DNA of 64,000 nucleotides from Streptomonospora wellingtoniae (lineage in GTDB: Bacteria; Actinomycetota; Actinomycetes; Streptosporangiales; Streptosporangiaceae): NCBI RefSeq assembly GCF_031845375.1, contig NZ_JAVREK010000019.1, forward strand, positions 1-64,000. The letters are read 5' to 3'. Positions 25,021 to 33,572 of the stretch are shown one piece after another. The notes under the pieces are model-generated. The model saw nothing but the letters and a program-made list of their open reading frames with translations. It ran no database searches and had not been told where the DNA came from. Position 1 is the first letter of the stretch. The number at the start of each line of letters is the position of its first letter. Made by a program: the position numbers and the translations under genes.

Positions 25021-26349
25021 ATGACGGCGCCGGACGAAACCGCGGCGCCGTCCCCCGGCGCCTCCGCGGCACCCGCCCCTCCCGCAGCCTCCGCCGGCCA
25101 GGAGGCGGTGCGCACCGCGGCCCGCGCCCGCCCGCGTGTGCTTGCCGTGCTGACCGCGGCCCAGGTCGTCGGCGGTGTCGGCGTGGCGGCCGCCGCATCG
25201 GTGATCGGCCTGATCGCCCGCGACCTCACCGGCTCCCAGGGCTGGTCCGGCATGGCCACGACCATGGTCACGGTCGGCGCCGCCGCGCTGGCCCTCCCGC
25301 TGGCCGGAGCGGCGGTGCGCCGAGGGCGCCGCTTCGGACTGGGCCTGGGCTGGTTCCTGGCGGCGCTGGGCGGCCTCGCCGCGATCGCCGGCACCCAGGC
25401 CGCGCTCTTCCCCGTCTTCCTGCTGGGCATGGCGCTCTTCGGCGCCGGCAGCGCCACCGGACTGCAGTCCCGCCACAGCGCCACCGACCTGGCGACCGAC
25501 CGCACCCGCGGCCGGGACCTCTCACTCGTGGTGTGGGGGACCACGATCGGTTCGGTTGCCGGTCCGAACCTGACCGGTCCGGGCGCGGCCCTGGCCGGGG
25601 TGCTGGGGCTCGACCCGCTGGCGGGACCGCTGGTCTTCAGCACCGCGTCCTTCGCTGCGGCCGGGACCGTCGTCGTTCTCCTGCTGCGCCCCGACCCGCT
25701 GGCGCTGGCCCGCGCGGCTGCAGTCAGCGCCGCGCCGGAGGAGGCGCGCGAGCGGGGCCGGGAGCGCCGGCCGCTGGCCGCGTCCCTGCGGGCGATCGCC
25801 TCCGAACCCCGGGCGCTGCTGGCCATCACGGGTATGGCCGCTTCGCACGCCGCCATGGTCACCGTCATGACGATGACCCCGGTGCACATGGAGTCCGGCG
25901 GCGCGGCGCTGAACGTTGTCGGGCTGACGATCAGCCTGCACATCGCGGGCATGTTCGCGTTCTCTCCGCTGGTCGGCTGGCTCTCCGACCGGCTGGGCCG
26001 CGTTCCGGTTCTGCTGGCGGGGCAAGGGCTCTTGCTGGTCGCGGCGGTCCTGGCGGGCACGGCCGGCCACAGCGACGCGCAGGTCACGGTCGGCCTCGCG
26101 GTCCTCGGGCTGGGGTGGTCTTTCGGACTGGTGTCGGCGTCGGCCCTGCTGGCCGAATCGCTGCCTCCCGAACGCCGCCCGCAGGCGCAGGGAACGGCCG
26201 ACCTGCTGATGCACGCCTTCGGTGCAGCGGGGGCGGCCCTATCGGGCGCGCTGCTGGTGGTCTTCGGGTTCGGGCCGCTCAACGCCTTCGCCGCGGTGCT
26301 GACGCTGCCCGTGCTGCTGCTCGCCGTGCGGGCCCGCCGGGCCGGCTGA
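25021..26349 (+). CDS. MFS transporter
   Basis: A membrane protein of about 442 residues with 11-12 hydrophobic segments. After a Pro/Ala-rich cytoplasmic N-terminus come RPRVLAVLTAAQVVGGVGVA (helix 1), RRGRRFGLGLGWFLAALGG (loop 2-3 region), and WLSDRLGRVPVLLAGQG, the second-half copy of the MFS loop motif. It resembles drug or metabolite efflux proteins, but the substrate is unknown. The start is uncertain: ATG 25021 is the closest to the first helix, ATG 24937 is in frame and upstream, and neither has a clear ribosome site. It is a single-gene unit, and nothing beside it suggests its cargo. Confidence 0.85.
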   Translation: MTAPDETAAPSPGASAAPAPPAASAGQEAVRTAARARPRVLAVLTAAQVVGGVGVAAAASVIGLIARDLTGSQGWSGMATTMVTVGAAALALPLAGAAVRRGRRFGLGLGWFLAALGGLAAIAGTQAALFPVFLLGMALFGAGSATGLQSRHSATDLATDRTRGRDLSLVVWGTTIGSVAGPNLTGPGAALAGVLGLDPLAGPLVFSTASFAAAGTVVVLLLRPDPLALARAAAVSAAPEEARERGRERRPLAASLRAIASEPRALLAITGMAASHAAMVTVMTMTPVHMESGGAALNVVGLTISLHIAGMFAFSPLVGWLSDRLGRVPVLLAGQGLLLVAAVLAGTAGHSDAQVTVGLAVLGLGWSFGLVSASALLAESLPPERRPQAQGTADLLMHAFGAAGAALSGALLVVFGFGPLNAFAAVLTLPVLLLAVRARRAG

Positions 26350-26423
26350 CCGGTCCCGCGCACCCCTACGCGGCACCGTCCGCCCCGTCGCGAACATGAC
26401 GCACAGTCACGACCAGATGCGTG

Positions 26424-26449
26424 GAAACACCCGTCGACCTGCGTGTTTC
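26424..26449. promoter_or_regulatory. Inverted repeat upstream of the DUF4352 gene
   Basis: GAAACAC and GTGTTTC form a perfect 7-bp inverted repeat with a 12-nt spacer, 78 bp before the GTG start, in an AT-richer patch. It is a possible operator; no regulator is encoded adjacent. Confidence 0.3.
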
Positions 26450-26526
26450 GTTGAGTGCCTGTCGGTATCCTCCCCAGCAGGCGTCACCGTCCGTGAATCG
26501 TGTGTGGCACCCGCGAAGGAGGCGGC

Positions 26527-27345
26527 GTGGACGAGCGAGAGGCACCAGCGGACAGCGGTGCCGCCGGGGCGGCCGTGTCCGACCTCGGCGGCACCGCTTC
26601 CGGCCCGCGGGAGCCTCCCGCGCCGCGTGCGGACGAGGCGTCCGGAGGCGCCGCCGAGACCACCGTGCCCGGCGCGGCACCCGACGCTCCCGCGGTCCCC
26701 GATGCGGCCGCCGAACCGGCCGAGAGCGGTCCCGGCGCCGCTGAAGCCGAACCGGTTCCCCGGCGGCGCAGGTGGCCGAAAATCGCCGCCGCTCTCGGTG
26801 CCGCGGCCGCGATCGGGGCCGCGGGAGCCGCGGTGCTGCTCGCCGGAGGCGGCTCGGACACCCTCGGCGGCGTCGCCGCGCATCTGCCCACGGCGGCCCG
26901 CCAGGTCGAACAGCCGCCCCCCGACGGTGCGTGGGGCCGCGTCGGCGACCCCGTATCCTCGGGCTCCTTCGAGTTCACCGTCACCGGCGTGCACACCGGC
27001 CTCGACTACGTCGGCGGCACCGTGCAGGGCGAGGCCGCGCAAGGCAGCTTCGTGGTCGCCCGCCTGACGGTGCGCAACGTGGGCGAGGAGGCCGCCTTCT
27101 TCACCGACGCCGATCAGCGTCTCGCCGACACCGCGGGCGCGCGCCACCGTCCGGACAGCACCGCGGGCCTGCGGGCCGGCAACCCCGACGCCCTGTTCGG
27201 ACGCCTCGCCCCGGGCGAGCAGGTCCGCGGCGGACTGGTCTTCGACGTTCCGCCCGGCAGCGAGCCCGCGGCCCTGCACCTGAAGGACTTCACCTCCGCC
27301 GACACGCCCGCGGTCGTCCGTCTGGAGAGCTGGACCGCCGGCTAG
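26527..27345 (+). CDS. Membrane-anchored DUF4352-domain protein
   Basis: A protein of 272 residues. Residues 1-78 are a disordered, Pro/Ala/Glu-rich cytoplasmic stretch; PRRRRWPK then leads into a single membrane helix (about 85-107). The exported part (about 130-272) has the immunoglobulin-like DUF4352 pattern: SGSFEFTVTGV, GSFVVARLTVRNVGEEAAFF, and a late LAPGEQVRGGLVFDVPPG. Such domains (telomeric-repeat-factor-2-like in databases) occur in cell-surface proteins of Gram-positives; their ligand is unknown. GAAGGAGG lies 5 nt before the GTG. A palindromic repeat follows the stop by 36 bp. Confidence 0.85.
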   Translation: MDEREAPADSGAAGAAVSDLGGTASGPREPPAPRADEASGGAAETTVPGAAPDAPAVPDAAAEPAESGPGAAEAEPVPRRRRWPKIAAALGAAAAIGAAGAAVLLAGGGSDTLGGVAAHLPTAARQVEQPPPDGAWGRVGDPVSSGSFEFTVTGVHTGLDYVGGTVQGEAAQGSFVVARLTVRNVGEEAAFFTDADQRLADTAGARHRPDSTAGLRAGNPDALFGRLAPGEQVRGGLVFDVPPGSEPAALHLKDFTSADTPAVVRLESWTAG

Positions 27346-27380
27346 CCGCCGGGGGCGGCGGGCCGCGGCCCGCCGCCGCC

Positions 27381-27435
27381 GATCTTGTAGCCATCGTGAA
27401 GGAAAGCGATTTCCATTTGCGATGGCTACAAGATC
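27381..27435. repeat. Long palindromic repeat, copy 1
   Basis: A perfect 16-bp inverted repeat (GATCTTGTAGCCATCG and its complement) around 23 nt that contain an inner GGAAA/TTTCC hairpin. It lies between convergent genes and is strikingly AT-richer than its surroundings. It is clearly related to the palindrome at 31691-31760, so it is a dispersed element that may also terminate transcription. Confidence 0.8.
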
Positions 27436-27453
27436 AACGGTTGATGTGCCGGG

Positions 27454-28794
27454 TCACGAGGCGCTGCCCAGCGCCTCCTTGGCCGCGGGGCCGGACTCGG
27501 GGTCGTACCGGCGCAGGCCGACCAGGACGAGTGCGCAGACGGCGACCACCATGGCGGCGCCGATGTAGAGCTGGGTCGCAGAGGCGCCCGCGTCCTTGAG
27601 CATGCCCGCGACGGTCGGCGACAGGATGGCGCCGATGCGTCCCATCCCCAGTGCCCAGCCCATGCCGACGCTTCGGATGTTGGCAGGGTACAGCGGCGGG
27701 CCGACGGTGTAGGCACCGGCGATGCAGCCGTTGATCAGGGCGCCGACGACGACGCCGATGCCGAATCCGAGCCACAGGGTCGAGGCGCTCACGATGAAGA
27801 CGATCATCATCGCGGCAGCGAGCAGGGAGAACCCGATCAGCACCACCCGCGGCGTACGCAGCCGGGCGACGAGGCCGTAGAGGACCGAGCCGACGGTGCC
27901 GCCGATCGAGATCGCCATCCCGGCGGTCACGGCGGCGCTCTCGGATAGGCCTTCCTCGACCAGCAGCGTGGGCGTCCAGCTGTTCACGAAGTAGAAGCCG
28001 AACATGATCGTGATGAAGGTGATCCAGAGCAGGACGGTCGGAGGAAGCCGCTGCCTGAGCCATCCCGCGCCGGCCCGCTCGGCCTCCTTGCGCGTCGCGG
28101 CCGAACGGTCGAGGTCGGTGTCGGTGACGGTCGGCATGCGCATCCGGGTCAGTGTCTTGTTGATCCGCGCCGGCGCGCCGCTCGGGCGCCTCTGCTCGAG
28201 GAAGGCGACCGACTCCGGCAGGACGAAGGCGATCACGACCAGGGCGAGCAGCGTGCCGAACCCGCCGGCGTAGAAGACGACCCGCCAATCGCCGCCGACC
28301 GCGGCCTTGGCGACCAGGCTCGCCACGGTGGCGCCGATGCCGTACCCGGCGGTGTAGATGCCGATGGACAGGCCGCGGTTCTTGGCGTTGGAGAACTCGC
28401 TGGTGATCACGTTGGTGCTGGCCAGGATGCCGCCGACGCCGATGCCGGTGACGAGGCGGAAGGCGCCCATCACGGGCGCCGACGGCGCCATCGCCGCGCC
28501 GAACATGCCGATCGTGCCGAGGGCGAGGCTGATCAGGATCAGCGGGCGCCGACCGATCAGATCGGCGAAGGGAGCGAGCAGCATCGAGCCGATCGCCATC
28601 CCGACAAGGCCGACCGAGACCAGCAGCCCGAACTGTGACCCGGTCAGCTGGAACTCCTCGGTGACCGACGGGCCGGTGAAGGCGACCGCCATCACGTCGA
28701 AGCCGTCCAGGCAGTTCATGAAGGCGCAGAGGGCGACGATCAGCCATTGGTAGCCGCTCATCGGTGCCTGTGAGATACGTGCGGAGATGTTCAT
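27454..28794 (-). CDS. vanK: Aromatic acid:H+ symporter, MFS AAHS family (vanillate uptake)
   Basis: A transporter of 446 residues with 12 predicted helices. DGFDVMAVAFTGP in helix 1 is the hallmark acidic motif of the AAHS family (PcaK, BenK, VanK). PFADLIGRRPLIL is the loop 2-3 motif, followed by TGIGVGGILASTNVI in helix 4 and LPESVAFL after helix 6. The family imports benzoate-type acids with protons. It lies 43 bp after the demethylase reductase gene on the same strand, reproducing the vanABK order known from Corynebacterium, so vanillate or a related methoxybenzoate is the likely substrate. The stop is close to a palindromic repeat that probably ends the operon. Confidence 0.88.
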   Translation of the reverse strand: MNISARISQAPMSGYQWLIVALCAFMNCLDGFDVMAVAFTGPSVTEEFQLTGSQFGLLVSVGLVGMAIGSMLLAPFADLIGRRPLILISLALGTIGMFGAAMAPSAPVMGAFRLVTGIGVGGILASTNVITSEFSNAKNRGLSIGIYTAGYGIGATVASLVAKAAVGGDWRVVFYAGGFGTLLALVVIAFVLPESVAFLEQRRPSGAPARINKTLTRMRMPTVTDTDLDRSAATRKEAERAGAGWLRQRLPPTVLLWITFITIMFGFYFVNSWTPTLLVEEGLSESAAVTAGMAISIGGTVGSVLYGLVARLRTPRVVLIGFSLLAAAMMIVFIVSASTLWLGFGIGVVVGALINGCIAGAYTVGPPLYPANIRSVGMGWALGMGRIGAILSPTVAGMLKDAGASATQLYIGAAMVVAVCALVLVGLRRYDPESGPAAKEALGSAS

Positions 28795-28837
28795 GGCTGT
28801 CCAGGGGGTGAGGACCCGTACGCGGTGGTGCGCCGGG

Positions 28838-29842
28838 TCAGGTGAGGTGGAGGGAGAGGACGGCGGGCCCCGCCGGGCCGCCGTCTGCTGCCGCTGCTCG
28901 GGAGACGCAGAGGCACAGACTGCTCGAGCGCTCCTTCTGGGACTCGCTCAGGAAGACGTCGCGGTGGTCGACGGTGCCGGTCGCGCCGACCACCTTGGCC
29001 AGGCACAGCCCGCACTCGCCCTTGCGGCAGTCCGAGAGCGTTTCCACGCCGGCGGCGTCGAGGGCGTCGAGGATGGAGGTGTCGGGTGCGACGGTGATCT
29101 CCCGGCCGAGCTGGGGCAGGCGTACCAGGAACTCCTCGGCCGGGTGCCGGCCGCTGGAACCGAACGTCTCGAAGCGCAGGTTGGCCGCCGGCAGGCCGTG
29201 CTCCGCCCAGCTCTGCGAGACGGCGTCCATGAGCCCGATCGGGCCGCACATGTACAGCTCGGTGGCAGCGGAGGCGGACGACCGGGCGATGCCGGCGACG
29301 AGGTCGTCGACCGCCAGGGGCGTGCCCTCGTCGTCGACGTGGATACGCACCCGGTCGCCGTGCTCGGCGGCCAGGTCGTCGAGGTAGGCCATCACGGCGC
29401 GGCTGCGGCCGGCGAGCACCAGTTCGTAGTCGGCGCCGCGGCGGCGCAGCGCGGAGGCCATCGCCACCAGCGCGGTGACGCCGATGCCGCCGGCGACGAG
29501 GACGTAGCGGGCGGCGCCGACCGCGAGCGGGAAGTTCTGGAGGGGACCGGTGACACTCAGCTCGTCCCCGACCCGCAGCCGGTGCATCGCCGCGGAGCCG
29601 CCGCGCGATGTCGGGGAGAGCTGCACGCTGAGCGTCAGCCTGCGGCCGCCGTCCTCGGAGCGAACGACGGAGTAGGAACGCACTCTGCCGACGCCGTTCC
29701 CGGTCTCGACGTCGATGTGTGTCCCGGGTGCGGCATGCTCGGGATGCTCGGGTTCCAGGACGATGCGGCGTACGCCTTCGGCGGCGTCGGCGACCTCGAC
29801 CACCCGGGCCCGCTGCCTGCGCGTCCGGGCCTGGACCGCCAC
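28838..29842 (-). CDS. vanB: Vanillate O-demethylase reductase subunit
   Basis: A class IA oxygenase reductase of 334 residues that carries electrons from NAD(P)H through flavin and a 2Fe-2S centre to the Rieske oxygenase. RSYSVV binds flavin, and GGIGVTALVAMASAL is the nucleotide-binding loop. The C-terminal plant-type ferredoxin domain has Cys272, Cys277, Cys280 and Cys312 (DCRKGECGLC ... LCLCVSRA). The GTG start at 29842 is 1 bp past the oxygenase stop and gives the family's usual length; the longer open frame upstream is out-of-frame oxygenase sequence. The C-terminus is about 15 residues longer than typical. Confidence 0.92.
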   Translation of the reverse strand: MAVQARTRRQRARVVEVADAAEGVRRIVLEPEHPEHAAPGTHIDVETGNGVGRVRSYSVVRSEDGGRRLTLSVQLSPTSRGGSAAMHRLRVGDELSVTGPLQNFPLAVGAARYVLVAGGIGVTALVAMASALRRRGADYELVLAGRSRAVMAYLDDLAAEHGDRVRIHVDDEGTPLAVDDLVAGIARSSASAATELYMCGPIGLMDAVSQSWAEHGLPAANLRFETFGSSGRHPAEEFLVRLPQLGREITVAPDTSILDALDAAGVETLSDCRKGECGLCLAKVVGATGTVDHRDVFLSESQKERSSSLCLCVSRAAAADGGPAGPAVLSLHLT

Positions 29843-29843
29843 C

Positions 29844-30977
29844 TCAGGTCCCCTGACCGGAAGCCGGAGCGGACGACGGGCGGCCTTCGGCCGCGAGCAT
29901 GCGCTCCAGGATCCGGCGTACCCACATGCCGCCGGCGTCGATGTTGAGGCTGTAGAACTCGTGCTCCGGGTTGGCGTCGATGGCGCGCTGCTGGGCGCGC
30001 AGCATGTCCTCGTCCTCGCCGAAGACCCCGTGCACACCCTGGCGCAGCTGGGTGGTGATGGTCTGGCTGTCCAGGCGGTAGTTGCGCATGAACGCCCAGA
30101 AGTAGTGGCAGGTGCGGTCGGTCTCCGGGGTGATCGTGTTCATCACGTACCCGTTCACGCCCTGGCTGCGGTCACCCTCGGGCGCGCCCGTACCGGCCTT
30201 CGCCACACCGACGTCGATGCAGATGGTGGCCGGGGCCTCGAACCTGATGATCTGCCACCGGTCGACGCGGCCCTCGAAGCCGGGGAACTTGTCGCGCATG
30301 TTCTTCAGCCAGAACGGCGGCGGCGCGATGTCGCGGATCCAGCGGGTGACCGTGACGGTGTCGCCCTCGTGCGTCACGTCGAATTCGGCCTCGGACAACT
30401 CCTCCTGCCCGATGCTCGAAGAGTGCACGAACTCCTCGTGGGTGAGGTCCATCAGGTTGTCGAGGACGAGCTGGTAGTTGCAGTCCGCGTGGATGGTCTC
30501 GCCGTCGCCGGCCCAGGCGGGGTCGTCCATCCGGTGCATGTCGGGCACGGTTGCGGGGTCGGCCAGGTCCGGGTCCCCGACCCACACCCAGGCGTAGCGG
30601 TAGCGCTCGACGACGGGGTAGGACGGCACGACCGCGCTGGGGTTGATCGTCTCCTGCGCGGGCATCCCGGTGCAGCGGCCGGCCGCGTTGTAGCGCAGGC
30701 CGTGGTACGGGCACTGCAGCTCGTCGCCCAGGACCCTCCCCTTCGACAGCGGCGCGAGCCGGTGCCAGCAGGCGTCGGCTAGGGCGACCGCGCGACCCTC
30801 ACTGTTGCGCCAGAGCGCCAGCGGCACGCCGGCGACGGTTCGCGCCAGCGGCCGCTTGCCGGTGACCTCGTGGTCCCAGGCCGCGACATACCAGGCGTTG
30901 CGGGGATGGTTGAAGATCTTCGCCGCCGCTGTGGTCGGCGGCGCGGTCCCTGCCAGGGGAGATGTGGTGAGCGTCAA
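29844..30977 (-). CDS. vanA: Vanillate O-demethylase oxygenase subunit (Rieske non-haem iron)
   Basis: Oxygenase of 377 residues. The Rieske cluster ligands are Cys70-x-His72 and Cys89-x2-His92 (CWHRLAPL ... CPYHGLRYN). The mononuclear iron site includes Asp177, His180 and His185 in NLMDLTHEEFVHSS, the VanA-type pattern. The reaction would be oxidative demethylation of vanillate to protocatechuate plus formaldehyde. Translation appears to start at TTG 30977, with GGGAG 6 nt upstream; there is no other start before the conserved RNAWYVAAW, so the N-terminus is about 20 residues longer than usual. It is the first gene of vanA-vanB-vanK and divergent from a PadR regulator. Related methoxyaromatics are possible substrates. 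Confidence 0.92.
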   Translation of the reverse strand: MTLTTSPLAGTAPPTTAAAKIFNHPRNAWYVAAWDHEVTGKRPLARTVAGVPLALWRNSEGRAVALADACWHRLAPLSKGRVLGDELQCPYHGLRYNAAGRCTGMPAQETINPSAVVPSYPVVERYRYAWVWVGDPDLADPATVPDMHRMDDPAWAGDGETIHADCNYQLVLDNLMDLTHEEFVHSSSIGQEELSEAEFDVTHEGDTVTVTRWIRDIAPPPFWLKNMRDKFPGFEGRVDRWQIIRFEAPATICIDVGVAKAGTGAPEGDRSQGVNGYVMNTITPETDRTCHYFWAFMRNYRLDSQTITTQLRQGVHGVFGEDEDMLRAQQRAIDANPEHEFYSLNIDAGGMWVRRILERMLAAEGRPSSAPASGQGT

Positions 30978-31022
30978 GGGAACTCCCTATGAAGAGAGGT
31001 ATCTGTTGCACGGCTCACAAAG

Positions 31023-31040
31023 TAACTATGGATATAGTTA
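31023..31040. promoter_or_regulatory. Putative VanR (PadR) operator
   Basis: TAACTAT-GGAT-ATAGTTA, a perfect 7-bp inverted repeat in the 108-bp gap between the divergent vanA and padR-type genes. It resembles the AACTAA-type inverted repeat reported for the PadR-type VanR of Corynebacterium glutamicum. The position suits control of both promoters. Confidence 0.65.
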
Positions 31041-31085
31041 GTTGGCAAGGATGGATGGCGTGAACGGTCCGGAGGGGGAGGGCTG

Positions 31086-31670
31086 TTGTCCCTGCGCTAC
31101 GCGCTGATCGCGCTGCTGACCGGTCGGCCGATGACCGGCTACGACGTCTCGAAGAGCTTCAGCTCCTCGGTGGCGCATGTCTGGCACGCGCCCGACTCGC
31201 AGATCTATCCCGAGCTGAACCGGATGGAGCGCGACGGGCTGCTCACCTCGGTCGAGGTACCCTGGGGCAAGAAGGGGACGAAGAAGGAATACCACGTCAC
31301 CGACGCCGGACTGGCCGATTTCCGGGTCTGGATGGAGTCGCCGCTGGTGCCGCAGCGGCAGCGCGACCCGGCGTATCTGAAGGCCGCCTACTTCGACTTC
31401 GCCGCCCCCGGGTCCGTGCGTGAGCAGCTGCGGCAGCAGCAGGCGTACTGGGAGGAGCAGTTGCGCATGCTCGAAGGCACCCGGGCCACCCTCGTCGACC
31501 GCAGCCACCCCACCCTGGCGGCCCGCCTCTCCAAGCTGAACGAGCGCGAGGCCGAGCTCGCGGTGCGCTACAAGGTGTATGCCTACGACGGCCTCATCGC
31601 CCGTGCCCGCACCGAGCTGGCCTGGATCGCGGACGGATTCGCGCTCGTCGAGGAACTGCACGGCTCCTGA
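31086..31670 (+). CDS. vanR: PadR-family repressor, probable VanR
   Basis: A regulator of 194 residues. The N-terminal winged helix (residues about 1-85) has LRYALIALLTGRPMTGYDVSKSF and KKGTKKEYHVTDAGLADFRVWM. The C-terminal half is a helical dimerization domain rich in Gln, Glu and Arg (SVREQLRQQQAYWEEQLRMLEG). The start is TTG at 31086, preceded by GGAGGGGGAGG; no in-frame ATG or GTG is better placed. Being divergent from vanABK across a palindrome, it most likely represses that operon and is released by vanillate, as for the C. glutamicum homologue; the ligand is inferred. Confidence 0.88.
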   Translation: MSLRYALIALLTGRPMTGYDVSKSFSSSVAHVWHAPDSQIYPELNRMERDGLLTSVEVPWGKKGTKKEYHVTDAGLADFRVWMESPLVPQRQRDPAYLKAAYFDFAAPGSVREQLRQQQAYWEEQLRMLEGTRATLVDRSHPTLAARLSKLNEREAELAVRYKVYAYDGLIARARTELAWIADGFALVEELHGS

Positions 31671-31690
31671 CTGCGAACCGGCGCGGGTAG

Positions 31691-31760
31691 CCCCGTCGAT
31701 CTCGTGGCCATCGCGAATAGCAATCGCCTTTCCTTCGCGATGGCCACAAGGTCAACGGGG
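31691..31760. repeat. Long palindromic repeat, copy 2
   Basis: Main arms 31698-31717 and 31734-31753 pair at 18 of 20 positions (GATCTCGTGGCCATCGCGAA), and the pairing extends outward through CCCCGT/ACGGGG. The arms are nearly the same sequence as those of copy 1 at 27381. It lies between vanR and the AlkD-like gene and may double as the vanR terminator. Confidence 0.8.
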
Positions 31761-31869
31761 TTCGGCCGGCTCCGGTCCGGTCCCGGCGGATCCCCCGCCT
31801 CGCCGCGATGGAGGAGCCGGGCACCGGGTCGTAGGCTGAGGCTCGCACGTGCTGGACAGGAGGTTCCCG

Positions 31870-32541
31870 GTGGCCGAGACGACGACGGTGGACGGAGTGA
31901 TGGCCGAGCTGGCCGCGCTCGAGGACCCGAAAGCACGCGAGGTGAACGAGAGGCGCGGCGACGACCACGGCGTGAACCTCACCGAGCTGCGCGCGCTCGC
32001 CAAGCGGCTGAAGACGCAGCAGGAACTCGCGTGCCGGCTCTGGAAGACGGGCGACACCGCGGCGCGACTGCTGGCGATCCTGATCTGCCGCCCGAAGGCG
32101 TTCGAACGCGTCGAGCTGGACGCCATGCTGCGCGAAGCGCGCACGCCTAAGGTGCACGACTGGCTCGTGAGCTACGTCGTGAAGAAGAGCCCGCACGCCG
32201 AAGATCTGCGTGTGGCCTGGTCGGCCGACCCGGACCCGGTGGTCGCCAGTGCCGGCTGGGCGCTGACCACCGAACGCGTGGCGAAGCGGCCCGAGGGTCT
32301 CGACCTCGCGGGACTGCTCGACCTCATCGAGTCGCAGATGAAGGACGCGCCGGACCGGCTGCAGTGGGCGATGAACCACTGCCTGGCGCAGATCGGGATC
32401 GAGCACGCCGAGTACCGCGGCCGCGCCGTCGGCATCGGCGAGCGCCTGGAGGTGCTCAGGGACTACCCGACCTCCCCGGGCTGCACGTCGCCCTTCGCAC
32501 CCGTCTGGATCGCCGAGATGGTGGGCCGGCAGCGGGGGTGA
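31870..32541 (+). CDS. DNA alkylation repair protein, AlkD-like HEAT-repeat glycosylase
   Basis: A helical protein of 223 residues resembling the AlkD/AlkC DNA glycosylase superfamily, which removes alkylated purines. It contains ARLLAILICRPKAFERVELDAML, KVHDWLVSYVVKKS, DPVVASAGWALTTERV and WAMNHCLAQIG, which fit the repeated helical hairpins. The family's catalytic and Trp/Asp positions cannot be confirmed by eye. GTG at 31870 is chosen because AGGAGG is 6 nt upstream; GTG 31849 would add seven residues and lacks a ribosome site. It is monocistronic. Confidence 0.75.
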   Translation: MAETTTVDGVMAELAALEDPKAREVNERRGDDHGVNLTELRALAKRLKTQQELACRLWKTGDTAARLLAILICRPKAFERVELDAMLREARTPKVHDWLVSYVVKKSPHAEDLRVAWSADPDPVVASAGWALTTERVAKRPEGLDLAGLLDLIESQMKDAPDRLQWAMNHCLAQIGIEHAEYRGRAVGIGERLEVLRDYPTSPGCTSPFAPVWIAEMVGRQRG

Positions 32542-32791
32542 GCCGGTTCGCCCCGGCTTGATCACGCCCGGGCCCGCGCGGCCCGCGCGGCCCGGGCGTT
32601 CGCACCCCCTTCCGGCTCCCCGCATCGCGCATCGACGCTTCCTCGACCAGCAGTGCCTGCGATGCCGCCTTCCACTGCCCGGACGAGAAGATCGGCCGCA
32701 GCGTCATGGATTTCCTCGTTGCCCACAGCGCAGCCGATGAGTTTGCGGCTCCCCGCCGGTCAAAGCTCGTGACTCAGGAAGGGGCATCGCG
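32542..32791. other. Intergenic gap, 250 bp
   Basis: No supported gene. A frame on the minus strand near 32627-32707 (TLRPIFSSGQWKAASQALLV) looks mildly protein-like and might be a decayed gene end, but nothing confirms it. GGAAGGGG before 32792 is the ribosome site of the next gene. Confidence 0.35.
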
Positions 32792-33397
32792 ATGTCAGAG
32801 CTTCTCGTTGACTTCATCACCTCCCTCGACGGCCACGCATCGGGCGAGGGATGGCCCGGGTTCTGGGGCCTCGAGGGCCCGGAGTACCTCGCATGGCTCG
32901 GCGAGCAGCCCGAGGCCACCCACCTCATGGGAGCGAATACCTACCGCCAGATGTCGGGCTTCGCCGCCGGCGAGGTCCCGAAGGGCCAGGACGAGTTCAG
33001 GCCCGAGGAAGAGGCGTCCGTCGACGCGCTCACGCAAGCGTCCAAGGTGGTGTTCTCCTCCTCGCTCGAGGAGCCGCTGGCGTGGGCCAACTGTACGCTC
33101 GTCCGCGGCGGCGTCGTCGAGGCGGTCCGCGCCATGAAGTCGAGTGGCTCGGGGCTCCTCAGCACGATCGGCAGCCTGAGCCTGTGCCGGTCCCTGCTGC
33201 GAGCGGGACTCGTCGACCGCTTCCGGGTCGTGATGTTCCCGGTGATCACCGGGGCCACGGGCGCAGAACGCATCTACGACGGCTATCCGGACGTCGCCCT
33301 CGAGATGATCGAGCACCGCACCTTCGACGGCCGCATCCAGCTTGTCGAGTACAAGCCCCGCGTGCTCGAGCACCCGCCGCTCGGCGCCCCCGCGTGA
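32792..33397 (+). CDS. RibD/DHFR-fold family protein
   Basis: A protein of 201 residues of the RibD C-terminal (bacterial bifunctional deaminase-reductase) fold. It starts ELLVDFITSLDGHASGEGW, continues with HLMGANTYRQMSGF and KVVFSSSLEEPLAW, and ends with the conserved STIGSLSLCRSLLRAGLVDRFRVVMFPVITG, which lines the NADPH pocket in this fold. Stand-alone members are common in actinomycetes and mostly have no proven reaction; they are not the folate-pathway DHFR. GGAAGGGG lies 7 nt before the ATG. A strong hairpin follows the stop. Confidence 0.85.
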   Translation: MSELLVDFITSLDGHASGEGWPGFWGLEGPEYLAWLGEQPEATHLMGANTYRQMSGFAAGEVPKGQDEFRPEEEASVDALTQASKVVFSSSLEEPLAWANCTLVRGGVVEAVRAMKSSGSGLLSTIGSLSLCRSLLRAGLVDRFRVVMFPVITGATGAERIYDGYPDVALEMIEHRTFDGRIQLVEYKPRVLEHPPLGAPA

Positions 33398-33408
33398 CGT
33401 CGCCCTGT

Positions 33409-33439
33409 CCGCCGGCCCGGACCGCCGCCGGGCCGGCGG
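33409..33439 (+). terminator. Terminator hairpin after the RibD-like gene
   Basis: A perfect 12-bp stem (CCGCCGGCCCGG) with a 7-nt loop, 11 bp past the stop, between convergent genes. Confidence 0.8.
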
Positions 33440-33572
33440 GCGCGAAACGACCAGAGAAAGGCCGTGCTGCGAGATGCCCGGGTGGGTGCGCGTCGGTGAT
33501 GCGGAACAGGCACGCGTCTCGGAAAAAAGGACGACGGTCTGCCCGTCGAACGCGACCTGCCCGCGGAACCCC

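Noticed and set aside
27381..31760. Reading the two palindromes as ends of a composite transposon
   Set aside because: No transposase, terminal repeats of IS type or target duplication is visible between or beside them; only their relation as a repeat is supported.
32456..32707. Minus-strand frame as a transposase or gene fragment
   Set aside because: Only about 25 residues look protein-like; the rest is shadow of the AlkD-like gene and no family could be named.
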